The notes below the pieces were generated by a model. The model saw only the letters and a program-made list of their open reading frames with translations. It was not told the DNA's origin and ran no database searches. Of a stretch of DNA of 64,000 bases, positions 44,477-55,985 are shown piece by piece. The first letter of the stretch is position 1. The number at the start of each line of letters is the position of its first letter. The translations under genes were made by a program, and so were the position numbers. The stretch comes from Rhodanobacter sp. C06 (lineage in GTDB: Bacteria; Pseudomonadota; Gammaproteobacteria; Xanthomonadales; Rhodanobacteraceae), in assembly GCF_002001105.1 (NCBI RefSeq), contig NZ_MUNP01000045.1, positions 50,441 to 114,440 on the forward strand, in the 5' to 3' direction.

Positions 44477-45115
44477 TCAGCGACGATAGGGCCGCAACAG
44501 CGCCTGGTCATCGAACAACCCCGCCGGCAGCAGATAGCGCGGATCGCGTCCCGCAGCGAGCAGTTCGCGGATGCGCGTGGCGGAGACTTCGAGCGGCGTC
44601 ACGGCAAGTTCGATCAACTTGCCGCAGGGCTCTGCACGCAGCGCTGCAACGTCGTCGACGCGGCGCGCAGCGGCTTCCTCGGCCAGCTCTGCAGGGTGCA
44701 AGGCATCCACGCCGGGCCGGCTCAACACGCCGATGTGCGCGAACTCGAATAGCTCGCGCCAGCGATTCCAGCCCGGCAGGCCGGCGAAGGCATCGGCGCC
44801 CAGCAGCAGCACCAGCGGCCGCCCGCCCTGCTCCGCGCGCAACTCGCGCAAGGTGTCGATGGTGTAGGAAGGCCCGTCGCGTTCCAGTTCGCGCGCGTCC
44901 AGCACCAGCCGCGACTGCCCGGCCAGCGCGGCGCGCAGCATCGCCACCCGCTCGGCAGGAGAGGCTTGCGGCGACGACCGGTGCGGCGGCACGTTGGCCG
45001 GCATCAGCCGCACTTTCGCATCCAGCAACTCCGCCGCTTCCCACGCCACGGTGAGGTGACCGATGTGGATGGGATCGAAGGTGCCGCCGAAGATGGCAAG
45101 CGGTCGCATGCTCAT
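44477..45115 (-). CDS. nadD: nicotinate-nucleotide adenylyltransferase
   Basis: Makes nicotinic acid adenine dinucleotide in NAD synthesis. The 212-residue protein has the nucleotidyltransferase motif GGTFDPIHIGHL and the distal ISATRIR motif as VSATRIRELL. ATG codons at 45115 and 45109 are both possible. It is in the leuS-lptE-holA-nadD series, 10 bases after holA. Its usual partner rsfS is about 6.4 kb away. Confidence 0.96.
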   Translation of the reverse strand: MSMRPLAIFGGTFDPIHIGHLTVAWEAAELLDAKVRLMPANVPPHRSSPQASPAERVAMLRAALAGQSRLVLDARELERDGPSYTIDTLRELRAEQGGRPLVLLLGADAFAGLPGWNRWRELFEFAHIGVLSRPGVDALHPAELAEEAAARRVDDVAALRAEPCGKLIELAVTPLEVSATRIRELLAAGRDPRYLLPAGLFDDQALLRPYRR

Positions 45116-45125
45116 CTGCACAGTC

Positions 45126-46142
45126 CTAGGCCAGTGCCCGTGCCACCCGCGGCTCGGCGATTGCCGCGATCAGCCGCTCGGCCTCGCGCCAGGGCTCGCC
45201 CTGCTCGCGCCCCTTGGCGATGCGGTCGATGCGCGCGGCGCGCGCGAGGCAGGCCAGCCAATGTTCGCGTGGCGCGCGGCGCAGCGCCTTGCGGAACAGC
45301 TGTTCGCGCGCGGGCCACAGGCGTTCGGCGCGCGCCTGCGCGGCGAGGTCGGACGCGTTGGCGAGGCGCAGCGCCAGCTGCAGCTGGTTCACCAGCCAGC
45401 CCATCAAGGCGATCAGCTCGTCACCCTCGGCATGCAGGCCGGCGAGGATGCGCAGTGCGCGGGCGCCTTCGCCCGCCAGCGCGGCGTCGGCAAGCTTGAA
45501 CACGTCGTAGCGGGCGCTGTCGGCGACCAGGCTTTCCATCGCATCGGCGTCGATGCGACTGTTGTCGCCGGCGCGCAACACCGCGAGCTTGTCGACCTCC
45601 TGCGCAGCGGCAAGCAGGTTGCCCTCCACGCGCTCGGCCAGCAGGGCCGCGGCGTCGGGCGTGGCGGAGAGGCCACGCGAGGCGAGTCGCGCGGCTATCC
45701 ACGCCGCCCATTCGTTGGGCCGCGGCGCATTGAACACCACCATCGTGCCGGCCGCATCGAGCTTCTTGCTCCAGGCGCCGTCGTGCTTGCTGCTCCACTC
45801 CATCGCGGTGATCAGCAGCGTGACATCGGGGGGCGGGTTCGCGCAGAACTCGTTGATCGCCTTGGCGCCGTCGACGCCGGGACGGCCGGTGGGCAGCCTA
45901 AGGTCGATGAGGCGGCGCGTGGCGAACAGCGACATGCCGGCGGCGGCGCGGGCCAGGTCGTCCCAGTCGAAACGCTGCTCGACTTCCAGCACCTCGCGCT
46001 CGGTGTAGCCGAGCCGCTTCGCCTGCGCGCGCAGAGCGTCGGCGGCCTCCAGCACCAGCAGTTCCTCGCCCGCGAGCAGGTAGACCGGCGCCAGGCTGTC
46101 GCCAGCCAGGGCCTTCTGCCATTGCGCGGGGGCGAGCGGCAT
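45126..46142 (-). CDS. holA: DNA polymerase III delta subunit
   Basis: Clamp-loader subunit that opens the beta clamp. The 338-residue protein begins MPLAPAQWQKALAGDSLAPVYLLAGEE, has the typical FDWDDLARAAAGMSLFATRRLIDLRLP block, and no Walker A, as expected. Its ATG shares one base with the lptE stop (TGATG), so translation is coupled. Confidence 0.96.
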   Translation of the reverse strand: MPLAPAQWQKALAGDSLAPVYLLAGEELLVLEAADALRAQAKRLGYTEREVLEVEQRFDWDDLARAAAGMSLFATRRLIDLRLPTGRPGVDGAKAINEFCANPPPDVTLLITAMEWSSKHDGAWSKKLDAAGTMVVFNAPRPNEWAAWIAARLASRGLSATPDAAALLAERVEGNLLAAAQEVDKLAVLRAGDNSRIDADAMESLVADSARYDVFKLADAALAGEGARALRILAGLHAEGDELIALMGWLVNQLQLALRLANASDLAAQARAERLWPAREQLFRKALRRAPREHWLACLARAARIDRIAKGREQGEPWREAERLIAAIAEPRVARALA

Positions 46143-46675
46143 CAGTGCTCGCCGGTGCCGGTTGCCGGCGTGTCCTGCGCGTGGCGACCGGCAGCCTCGA
46201 GCCGGAACATGATCGCCTGCACCATGTCGTCGACCAGGCTGCGCTGGATCTGCTGCACCTGCGAGGCGTTGCCCACGGTGTCGGTGGAGTCGTAGCTGTA
46301 TTCGCGCTGCATGCTGATGCGCTGGTGCGGCAGCACGGTCTTGCCATCGGCGCCGGTGACGTCGAATTCCACGTTGTAGTTCACCGCGTACTCGGTGATG
46401 CGCACATAGCCGCCCTGGGTCAGCGACTGGGTGCCGAACGCGGCCACCGGCACGCGCAGCTCGGCGACGCCGGGGCCGGCGGCGTCCTCGACGGCGACGT
46501 TGGCGTTCTCCAGCGCACGGGTCAGCGCGCGCTCGAGGTCGCCGCCGCCCGAAACGACGAGGTGCACGTGGCTCATCGACGGCGGCAACGCGGCGCTGCG
46601 GCGCAGATGGAAGCCGCAGGCGGAGAGCGCGAGGGCGGCGGCGAGCGGCAACGCGACACGGAGCATGCGGTTCAT
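46142..46675 (-). CDS. lptE: LPS-assembly lipoprotein LptE
   Basis: Outer-membrane lipoprotein that plugs LptD in lipopolysaccharide export. The 177-residue protein has a lipobox ALSACGFHLR (Cys at about 20), the CGFHLR motif being an LptE hallmark. AGGA lies 9 bases before the ATG at 46675; an ATG at 46684 overlapping the leuS stop is an alternative. It links leuS and holA on the same strand. Confidence 0.95.
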   Translation of the reverse strand: MNRMLRVALPLAAALALSACGFHLRRSAALPPSMSHVHLVVSGGGDLERALTRALENANVAVEDAAGPGVAELRVPVAAFGTQSLTQGGYVRITEYAVNYNVEFDVTGADGKTVLPHQRISMQREYSYDSTDTVGNASQVQQIQRSLVDDMVQAIMFRLEAAGRHAQDTPATGTGEH

Positions 46676-46680
46676 GGCTT

Positions 46681-49461
<2,781 letters not shown>

Positions 49462-50076
49462 TCAATCGGCGGGGCAAGCCGGGTTCTGGCCCGTCTCGTA
49501 CGCACGCGCCGTGGCGGCGATACGCTCGGCCAGCGCAGCCAGCGCCTGCTGGTGGCCGGCCACCAGCGCGTCGTAGCCCGCCGTCACCGGCTCGCTGATG
49601 CGGCTGCTGCAGGCGAGTGCGTCCTGCCCCCCGGAGCCGCCCGTCAGGCGCAGGCTCCACGCCGCATCGATCAGCGCATGGTTGCCGGGCACCGATTCGA
49701 AGCGGCGCACGTCGAGCTTGATGCGCAGGCGCGGCTGGCCGTTGCCGGGCAGGCCGCTCATGTCCGCCACGCCCAGCGCGCGGGCGAGGTCGGCGGCCAG
49801 CGCGCCGCGGACCTCGTCGCCCAGCGGCGCGATCCAGCGCTGGCCGTCCAGCGGCTGCACGCCTTGCCCGCCTTCGCGCACCACCAGCTGCGGCACGTCG
49901 ACCTGGGCCGGCACGCCAACCGGCAGCAGTTCGAAGGGATACGGCGCGGGCGCGGCCGCGCCGCCGACGGTCGAACCGGCCGGCGTCATCAAGGTGTAGT
50001 AGTGCAGCGGCGCAGAGGCGCAGCCGGCGAGGCCCAGCACGGCGGCGAGCGGCATCCACGGGCGCAGGCGATTCAT
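49462..50076 (-). CDS. pqiC: PqiC lipoprotein, intermembrane transport subunit
   Basis: Outer-membrane lipoprotein that receives the PqiB needle. The 204-residue protein has a lipobox GLAGC (C19) and the family's opening PLHYYTLMTPAG, with ELLPVGVPAQVDVPQLVVR. Its ATG overlaps the pqiB stop (ATGA). Last gene of a four-gene leftward operon pqiA1-pqiA2-pqiB-pqiC. Confidence 0.93.
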   Translation of the reverse strand: MNRLRPWMPLAAVLGLAGCASAPLHYYTLMTPAGSTVGGAAAPAPYPFELLPVGVPAQVDVPQLVVREGGQGVQPLDGQRWIAPLGDEVRGALAADLARALGVADMSGLPGNGQPRLRIKLDVRRFESVPGNHALIDAAWSLRLTGGSGGQDALACSSRISEPVTAGYDALVAGHQQALAALAERIAATARAYETGQNPACPAD

Positions 50077-51758
50077 GGCTGGCTCCTGTTCGGGTTGGCG
50101 GGCGCCGGCTTCGGTTCGGCTACCTTCGGGTCGGCTTGGCGGCCGCGCAGCAACGACTCCGGATGCACGCCGAGGTAGTCGGTGAGCACGCGCAGCGAGC
50201 GCATCGTGCGCTGCAGCTCCTGCAGCGTCTGCCCCATGTTCTGCTGCAGCGGCGAATCGCCGGAGAGCGCGTCGTTCGCCGTGCCCAGCGTCTTGCGCGC
50301 ATCGCCCAGGGTGCTGTCGAGCGCCGGCAGGGTCTGGCCGTTGACCTGCTTGAGCGTGGCGTCGAGGTTCGCCAGCGAGTCGTTGAGGTGGTTGCCGATC
50401 TGGTCGAACGGGACCTTGTCCAGCTTGTCGACGATGTCGGCCATCTGCTCCTGCAGCTTGTCGAAGCTGCCCGGCGCGGTGGGAATCTCCAGCGGCCGAG
50501 CGTCGGGGTCGTAGCTCGCCTTCGCCGCATGCGGCAGGAAGTCCAGCGCGACGTAGAGCTGGCCGGTGAGCAGGTTGCCGGTGCGCGCCTGCGCGCGCAG
50601 GCCGTGCTCGACCAGCTTGCCGATCATGTGCGAGATGTCGGCGTTGTCGCCGCGCGCCTTGGCCAGCGCCTCCAGCTTGGCATGCGCCTGGCCCAGCCGG
50701 TCGGGATAGACCACCGCGCCGACGATCAGCGGGAAGCGCTGGGTCTTCTCGTCGTAGTCCATGCGGATCGACACCACCTTGCCGAAGTTCACCCCGAGGA
50801 ATTCCACCGGCGCGCCCACCGCCAAGCCGCGCAGCGACTGGTCGAAGCGCATGCGGATGTAGTGCGGCTCGCCATCCGGCGGCGCCATCGCGGTGGCCTG
50901 GTCGCCGAACAGGCTGAAGCTGGCGCCGTCGGGCGCCGGCGTGGTGTCGTGCGGACCACCCGGGTCCTGGAAGGCCACCCCGCCGGCCAGCACGGTGGCC
51001 AGCGACTCCGTGTTGAGCTTGAGCCCGTTCGCGCCCAGCGACACGTCCACGCCGCTGGCGTTCCAGAAGCGCGTGTCGGCGTTTACGTAGTGGTCGTTCG
51101 GGCTGTCGATGAACACCGCGAGCGACACGCCCTTGCCGTCCTTGTCCAGCTGGTAGGACACCACCCGCCCCACCTGGATGCGGCGGAAGTACACCGGCGA
51201 GCCGATGTCCAGCGAACCGAGGTCGTCGGCGTGCAAGGTGTAGCTCTTGCCCGGTTCGCCATGGGTCACCGCGGGCGGGTTCTCCAAGCCCTTGAACTCG
51301 TCCTCCTCCACGCTGGAGTCGCCGGTGTCGGCGCCGATGTAGGCGCCGGAGAACAGCGTGTCCACGCCGGAGACGCCGCCCAGGCCGATGCGCGGGCGCA
51401 CCACCCAGTAGCGCGTGCCCTGGGTGGCGAACGCCTTCGCGCTCTTGTCCAGCGCCACCTTGACCAGCACATGGCTGCGATCGCCGCTCAGGCGGATCTT
51501 GTCCACCCTGCCGATCACCACGTCCTTGTACTTCACCGGCGTCTTGGCGGCCGCGAGGCCTTGCGCGCTCTCGAAGCTGATCGTGATGTCGGGGCCGGCC
51601 TGCAGCCAGCTGTTCACCACCAGCGATACGCCCACGATCGCCGCCAGGACCGGTACCAGCCAGATCAGCGAGGCGTTCGTGCGCCGCTTGCGCAGCACCG
51701 GGCGCGGCAGGGCGTCGCCGTTGGACGGCGGCGGCGTACCGGATTGTTCGTCAGTCAT
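50073..51758 (-). CDS. pqiB: PqiB, MCE-domain intermembrane lipid transport protein
   Basis: A 561-residue protein with one N-terminal membrane segment (ASLIWLVPVLAAIVGVSLVV) and three MCE (MlaD) domains starting near 47, 160 and 280 (ITISFESAQGLAAAKTPVKY; GSPVYFRRIQVGRVV; GAPVEFLGVNFGKV). A C-terminal coiled-coil of about 130 residues forms the needle in the E. coli hexamer. It overlaps pqiA2 by 8 bases. Confidence 0.96.
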   Translation of the reverse strand: MTDEQSGTPPPSNGDALPRPVLRKRRTNASLIWLVPVLAAIVGVSLVVNSWLQAGPDITISFESAQGLAAAKTPVKYKDVVIGRVDKIRLSGDRSHVLVKVALDKSAKAFATQGTRYWVVRPRIGLGGVSGVDTLFSGAYIGADTGDSSVEEDEFKGLENPPAVTHGEPGKSYTLHADDLGSLDIGSPVYFRRIQVGRVVSYQLDKDGKGVSLAVFIDSPNDHYVNADTRFWNASGVDVSLGANGLKLNTESLATVLAGGVAFQDPGGPHDTTPAPDGASFSLFGDQATAMAPPDGEPHYIRMRFDQSLRGLAVGAPVEFLGVNFGKVVSIRMDYDEKTQRFPLIVGAVVYPDRLGQAHAKLEALAKARGDNADISHMIGKLVEHGLRAQARTGNLLTGQLYVALDFLPHAAKASYDPDARPLEIPTAPGSFDKLQEQMADIVDKLDKVPFDQIGNHLNDSLANLDATLKQVNGQTLPALDSTLGDARKTLGTANDALSGDSPLQQNMGQTLQELQRTMRSLRVLTDYLGVHPESLLRGRQADPKVAEPKPAPANPNRSQP

Positions 51759-52389
51759 CGGAATCTTCCTTGCCGTCCCAGATCAGCCGGGGATCGAAGC
51801 ACATCGAGGCGAACATTGTCAGCACCACGGTGAGGCCGAAGAACACCACGCCCGGCAGCGGCTCCACCAGGCTGAAGAAGCCGAAGCGTACCAGCGCGGT
51901 GAGCAGGGCCACCACGAACACGTCCAGCATCGACCAGTAGCCGATCAGCTCCACCAGCCGGTACAGCTGCGCGCGCTGCCGCCGCGCCCAGTTGCTGCCG
52001 CTGCGGCTGGTGACCAGCAGCGTGCCCAGCGAGAGGAACTTCAGCATCGGCACCATGATGCTGGCGCAGAACACGATCACCGCCAGCCCCGGCGAACCTT
52101 TCACCCACAGCTCCACCACGCCGCTGATGATGGTGTTGTCGTCGATGTCGCCCAGGCTCGCCGTGCGCATGATCGGCAGCACGTTGGCGGGGATGTACAT
52201 CAGGAACGCGGCGATCAGCAGCGCCCAGGTGCGCGTGTAGGCCGCCGGCTTGCGCCGATGCAGCGTCGAGCCGCAACGCGGGCAGGCCAGCGCGGCGTCG
52301 CCCCCGTCGGTGTCCGCCGCACGGCAGACCTGGCCGCAGACGTGGCAGCCGATCAGGCCGAGTTCGTCGGCGCGCGGCAGCGCGCTCAT
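51751..52389 (-). CDS. pqiA: PqiA-family inner-membrane protein, second half
   Basis: A 212-residue protein with an N-terminal zinc-ribbon-like pair (CHVCGQVC, CPRCGSTLHRRK) and four membrane segments. E. coli PqiA is a single protein of about 417 residues with two such units; here they are separate genes that overlap by four bases (ATGA). TWALLIAAFLMYIPANVLPIM is a family signature. It should bring lipid to PqiB from the inner membrane. Confidence 0.94.
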   Translation of the reverse strand: MSALPRADELGLIGCHVCGQVCRAADTDGGDAALACPRCGSTLHRRKPAAYTRTWALLIAAFLMYIPANVLPIMRTASLGDIDDNTIISGVVELWVKGSPGLAVIVFCASIMVPMLKFLSLGTLLVTSRSGSNWARRQRAQLYRLVELIGYWSMLDVFVVALLTALVRFGFFSLVEPLPGVVFFGLTVVLTMFASMCFDPRLIWDGKEDSDD

Positions 52390-53036
52390 GGTGCCCCTCC
52401 CGCATCCTCGTCGCGGGTCTCGTCCCATAGCCGGGTGAGGTCGACGCCGGCGAACACGGTGATCAGCAGCATCAGCGCGCCGTAGGCGTAGATGCCCGGG
52501 TCGGGCAGCACGTCGAAGTACAGGTGCGCCTTGACGATGGATACCAGCGCGCCCAGCACGAACACTTCGCTCATCGTCCACGGCCCCAGGTGGTGCAGCG
52601 CCACCATCAGGGGACGGAAGCCCGGCGCGCGGCGGCCGCTGCGCGCATACGCGAGCAGCCAGCCCAGGGTCAGGATCTTGGCGAGCGGAAACACGAACAA
52701 GGTGGCCGCCGCCAGCACCGCCACCACCTGCGAGTGGTCGAGCCACATCATGTGGATCACGTCCCATAGCGTGGCGGCCACGTACTGGCCGTTCAGGCCC
52801 AGCGTCACGATCGGCCACAGCGTGGCCTGCACGAACACCACCAGCGCGGTCAGCACCAACGCCAGTAGCGCGTTCGCGCGCATGCCGCGGCAGCGCTCCA
52901 ACACCGCGCCGCAGCGCGCGCACTCGGCCACTTCGCCCTTCGCCAGCGGGCGGCGGCGATGCACGGTGTCGCAGTGTTCGCAGATCAACAGCGCCGGGGC
53001 GGTCGTGTCGATGCAGCGTGGGGATGGCGCGTCCAT
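52386..53036 (-). CDS. pqiA: PqiA-family inner-membrane protein, first half
   Basis: A 216-residue PqiA unit with its own zinc-ribbon (CEHCDTVHRRRPL, CARCG) and four membrane segments (ANALLALVLTALVVFVQATLWP, HLGPWTMSEVFVLGALVSIVK). It precedes the second unit with ATGA overlap, so the two must be made together, and the pair corresponds to one E. coli PqiA. First gene of the pqi operon; the cnoX gene is divergent with 109 bases between. Confidence 0.94.
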   Translation of the reverse strand: MDAPSPRCIDTTAPALLICEHCDTVHRRRPLAKGEVAECARCGAVLERCRGMRANALLALVLTALVVFVQATLWPIVTLGLNGQYVAATLWDVIHMMWLDHSQVVAVLAAATLFVFPLAKILTLGWLLAYARSGRRAPGFRPLMVALHHLGPWTMSEVFVLGALVSIVKAHLYFDVLPDPGIYAYGALMLLITVFAGVDLTRLWDETRDEDAGGAP

Positions 53037-53145
53037 GCGGTGATTCTCGCAAATCAGACCGGCCCGTGGCTTAAGCCGCGTCGATTCCCTTGATATGCTC
53101 GGCGGCACCCCGATCTGGGGAGTTTCCCTTGCGCTGGAATCCGCC

Positions 53146-54012
53146 GTGACCGACGCCACCCTCGACCACGTCTTCGAAGTCACCGAACAGAACTTCGAGG
53201 CCGAGGTCATCAACGCCTCGCTGGACGCCCCGGTGCTGGTGGATTTCTGGGCCACCTGGTGCGGCCCGTGCAAGACGCTGGGCCCGCTGCTGGAGCAGCT
53301 GGCCGCCGAGTACAAGGGCGCGTTCCGCCTCGGCAAGGTGGACGTGGACAAGAACCAGCAGCTCGCCGCGATGTTCGGCATCCGCAGCGTGCCCACCGTG
53401 GTGCTGGTGAAGGATGGCCAGGTCGCCGACGGTTTCGTCGGTGCGCTGCCGCTGGGCCAGCTGCGCGAATTCCTGGCGCGCCACGTGCAGCCGCTGGATG
53501 GCGCCGACGACGAGGTCGCGGAGATTGCCGCGCCCGCCGAGACGCCGGCGGCGGCGATCAACCGCCTGCAGCAGGCCATCGCCGCCGAGCCCGACAACGC
53601 CGAGCTGAAGCTCGAGCTCGCCGTGGCGCTGGCCCAGGCCGGCCAAAGCGACGCCGCCGCCACCGAACTCGACGCCCTTCCCGCCAACCTCGCCACCGAC
53701 GCCCGCGCCGTGCGCCTGCGCCAGCAGCTGGAACTCGCGCGCGCGCTGAAGGACGCCCCCGCGCAGGCCGAACTGGAGCAGCGCATCGCCGCCGATGCCG
53801 CCGACTGGCAGGCGCGCGACCTTCTCGGCGTGCGCCTGCTGCTGGGCGACGATCCCGCCGCTGGCCTGGAACAGTTCCTCGCCATCCTCGAGAAGGCCCG
53901 CGACTGGAACGACGGCGCCGCGAAGAAACGCCTGCTCGCCGCCTTCGGCACGCTGGACGACGCCGAGCTGGTCGGCCGCTACCGCCGCAAGATGGCCTCG
54001 TTGCTTTTCTGA
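53146..54012 (+). CDS. cnoX: CnoX/YbbN-type thioredoxin-TPR chaperedoxin
   Basis: A 288-residue protein: thioredoxin domain (1-110) with active site WCGPC (C39, C42) and a TPR-like helical domain. In E. coli CnoX protects substrates of GroEL from oxidation and has lost the CxxC thiol pair; here the full CGPC is kept, so it should also be an active reductase. The GTG at 53146 is chosen because it matches the family length (284 in E. coli). Confidence 0.9.
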   Translation: MTDATLDHVFEVTEQNFEAEVINASLDAPVLVDFWATWCGPCKTLGPLLEQLAAEYKGAFRLGKVDVDKNQQLAAMFGIRSVPTVVLVKDGQVADGFVGALPLGQLREFLARHVQPLDGADDEVAEIAAPAETPAAAINRLQQAIAAEPDNAELKLELAVALAQAGQSDAAATELDALPANLATDARAVRLRQQLELARALKDAPAQAELEQRIAADAADWQARDLLGVRLLLGDDPAAGLEQFLAILEKARDWNDGAAKKRLLAAFGTLDDAELVGRYRRKMASLLF

Positions 54013-54042
54013 ACGCCATACCCTGCGATCCCCGCCAGATCG

Positions 54043-54110
54043 TGTAGGAGCGGTTCAGCCGCGATGCCCTTGGAGGATCAAAAAAGCATCGCGACTGAAG
54101 TCGCTCCTAC
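54043..54110. repeat. REPIN-type inverted repeat (CGGTTCAG core)
   Basis: GTAGGAGCGGTTCAGCCGCG mirrors the right arm GCGACTGAAGTCGCTCCTAC. The core is shared with the copy at 30525-30585. A fragment GGTCGCTCCT directly after it looks like a broken third arm. It lies between cnoX and the thioesterase-like gene. Confidence 0.85.
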
Positions 54111-54171
54111 GGTCGCTCCTTGAAAAATCCGGATTCCGAACCGCATTCGCGCCTCCACCTTGCGCCGGCTG

Positions 54172-55032
54172 ATGAACCTGTGGCCGCCGTTCCTCTGCAA
54201 CGGCATTCGCGTGCAATCGCTAAGCGACGACTGCGGCGAGGCGAAGGGGGTGCTGCGTCTGCGCCGCCGCAACCGCAACTACGTGCGCAGCCAGTTCGGC
54301 GGCAATCTGTTCGCGATGGTCGACCCGTTCTGGATGCTGCTGGCGTTGCACCGGCTGGGCCCCGGCTACTACGTATGGGACCAGGCCGGCGCGATCGACT
54401 TCGTGGCGCCCGGCCGCGAGGACATCCATGCCCGCTTCAGGCTGGACGACGCCACCGTCGAAGAATTGCGCGCTGCCGCGGCCGGCGGCGGGAAAGTACT
54501 GCGCTGGTTCGAGAACGAGATCACCACCGCCTCCGGCGAAGTGGTCGCCCACGTGCGCAAGCAGCTCTACGTGCGATTGAAGCCGAAGGTGCGCGCCACC
54601 TCGCAGGGTGCGCAGCACCCACCTTTCCCCGTTCTGCCGACATCGCGCTGGACAAGCCAGCCATGCCGGCTTCACTCGTGTTCGAAGCGGGCGATCTCAT
54701 CCAGTTGTCGCGAGACGCGCGCCAGGCTGCAACCGGACATGTCGTCCACCATGCGGCGCAGCCACGGCTGCCTGATCGGACGAGTGGCCAAGCGGCGCGC
54801 CAGCCACAGACTGAAGCCGGTACCGACGGCGCCCACCGCCATGTTCGCCCAGATCCATCCCGCCCCGCCGGCGAACATGTCCACCCCGGACGACCAGGTC
54901 AACGCGACCAGCGGCACCAGCAGCCACAAGAACCACCACGGCAAGCCCAACGCCAGCGTGCTGACCGTGCGGAAACGACGCAATTGCGCCAGGCGCCGCT
55001 GCAGCACCATTACCGGTGCATCGAACAGGTAG
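54172..55032 (+). CDS. DUF4442-type thioesterase-like protein with unusual 3' extension
   Basis: Residues 1-140 are a hotdog-fold DUF4442 protein (MNLWPPFLCNGIRVQ; SQFGGNLFAMVDPFWMLLAL), probably an acyl-CoA thioesterase. Such proteins are normally about 150 residues, but no stop codon follows the domain: the frame runs on for another 140 or so residues with Ser/Arg/His-rich sequence that is antisense to the convergent membrane-protein gene. A stop (TGA) would be met at once in the +1 frame after LYV (near 54578). A frameshift or stop loss is likely. Confidence 0.7.
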   Translation: MNLWPPFLCNGIRVQSLSDDCGEAKGVLRLRRRNRNYVRSQFGGNLFAMVDPFWMLLALHRLGPGYYVWDQAGAIDFVAPGREDIHARFRLDDATVEELRAAAAGGGKVLRWFENEITTASGEVVAHVRKQLYVRLKPKVRATSQGAQHPPFPVLPTSRWTSQPCRLHSCSKRAISSSCRETRARLQPDMSSTMRRSHGCLIGRVAKRRASHRLKPVPTAPTAMFAQIHPAPPANMSTPDDQVNATSGTSSHKNHHGKPNASVLTVRKRRNCARRRCSTITGASNR

Positions 55033-55337
55033 ATGCGGCCGAGCAGAAGCAACTGGGTGGCGCCCGACCAGATGCCGGCGATGCCATACACGTGCAACAG
55101 CAAGCCAATCACCAGCAGATGCGTGACGTGCCGGTGCTCCACCCAGAACGACGCGGCGAACACCACGAAAACCAGCCAGCCGGCGATCTCGACTGCCTGC
55201 CACCACAGGTTCCGGCGCAACGCCGAGCGCAGCTTGTCCATGCGCCGGTCACGGAAGTCCTGGCGCAACAGCGCCTCCATGCCGTCCTGGCGCAGATCCA
55301 TGCGCGCCCAGGCCTGTTTCATTTCATCGAGTTCCAT
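54672..55337 (-). CDS. four-helix membrane protein, probable partner of the adjacent ECF sigma
   Basis: A 221-residue protein: a soluble N-terminal part (MELDEMKQAWARMDLRQDG), then four membrane segments at about 48-65, 71-92, 120-140 and 145-165. It overlaps or abuts the sigma gene, a common place for an anti-sigma factor. The motif ELDEMKQAWA is seen in uncharacterised proteins next to ECF factors. Assignment as anti-sigma is from context. The ATG at 55337 has GGGAG at 7 bases; ATG 55343 is also possible. Confidence 0.75.
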   Translation of the reverse strand: MELDEMKQAWARMDLRQDGMEALLRQDFRDRRMDKLRSALRRNLWWQAVEIAGWLVFVVFAASFWVEHRHVTHLLVIGLLLHVYGIAGIWSGATQLLLLGRIYLFDAPVMVLQRRLAQLRRFRTVSTLALGLPWWFLWLLVPLVALTWSSGVDMFAGGAGWIWANMAVGAVGTGFSLWLARRLATRPIRQPWLRRMVDDMSGCSLARVSRQLDEIARFEHE

Positions 55338-55339
55338 GG

Positions 55340-55861
55340 TCATGCTCCCGTGGTGGTCGCGGCGGTCATCCGGCCGCGCAACTTCTGCTTGATGCGATTG
55401 ATCTTGGTGGCCACGTTGGTGGCGCTGATGCCGAGCACCTCGGCGATTTCGGCGTAACTGCGGTCTTCGAGGTACAGCAGGATCAGCGCGCGGTTGAGCG
55501 CGTCGAGCTCACCGATGAAGGCGTGCAGCGCAGCGAGGCGTTCGTCCGGCTCCGCGGCGGGTTCGCCCGCGATGGTTTCGAGATGCCAATCGTGCAGCGG
55601 CTCGAAACGCCCGGCCTCGCCACCCGCGCGGCGCAGATGCGAGATCGCCACGTTCAGCGCGATGCGGTACAGCCAGGTGCTGAACTTCGCCTTGCGCTCG
55701 TCGAAGGCTGCGAAGGAACGCCACAACTGCGCGCCGATCTCCTGCGCGAGGTCCAGCCGCTCCTCGGCATGGCGCGCGTAGACGCTGGCCACCTTGAGCA
55801 CGATGCCTCGGTGCTCGCGCCACAATGCCTCGAAGCGTTGCTGGTCCGCCTTGCCGCCCAT
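55340..55861 (-). CDS. ECF-family RNA polymerase sigma factor (third in the window)
   Basis: A 173-residue sigma factor with region 2 (ERLDLAQEIGAQLWRSFAAFDE; FSTWLYRIALNVAISHLRR) and region 4 (LDALNRALILLYLEDRSYAEIAEVLGISATNVATKINRIKQKLR). ATG codons at 55861 and 55894 are both possible; I prefer 55861 because a candidate promoter ends at 55895. It pairs with the membrane protein gene downstream. Regulon unknown. Confidence 0.9.
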   Translation of the reverse strand: MGGKADQQRFEALWREHRGIVLKVASVYARHAEERLDLAQEIGAQLWRSFAAFDERKAKFSTWLYRIALNVAISHLRRAGGEAGRFEPLHDWHLETIAGEPAAEPDERLAALHAFIGELDALNRALILLYLEDRSYAEIAEVLGISATNVATKINRIKQKLRGRMTAATTTGA

Positions 55862-55894
55862 GTCCGTCCACGCATCCGAAGTCGTTGCCAGCAT

Positions 55895-55922
55895 GATTCG
55901 CGCGGCCGCGGAAAAAGTCACA
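55895..55922 (-). promoter_or_regulatory. candidate ECF-type promoter of the third sigma gene
   Basis: On the minus strand TGTGAC (55922-55917), 16 bases, CGAATC (55900-55895). The -10 and spacing equal those of the SigF promoters but the -35 differs. It would allow autoregulation. Single occurrence, so weak evidence. Confidence 0.35.
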
Positions 55923-55985
55923 CGTCACCGGGCAACGACATGGCGCTTCCGCATAATCGCCGCAACGGGAGCTCCGGAGAACCGC

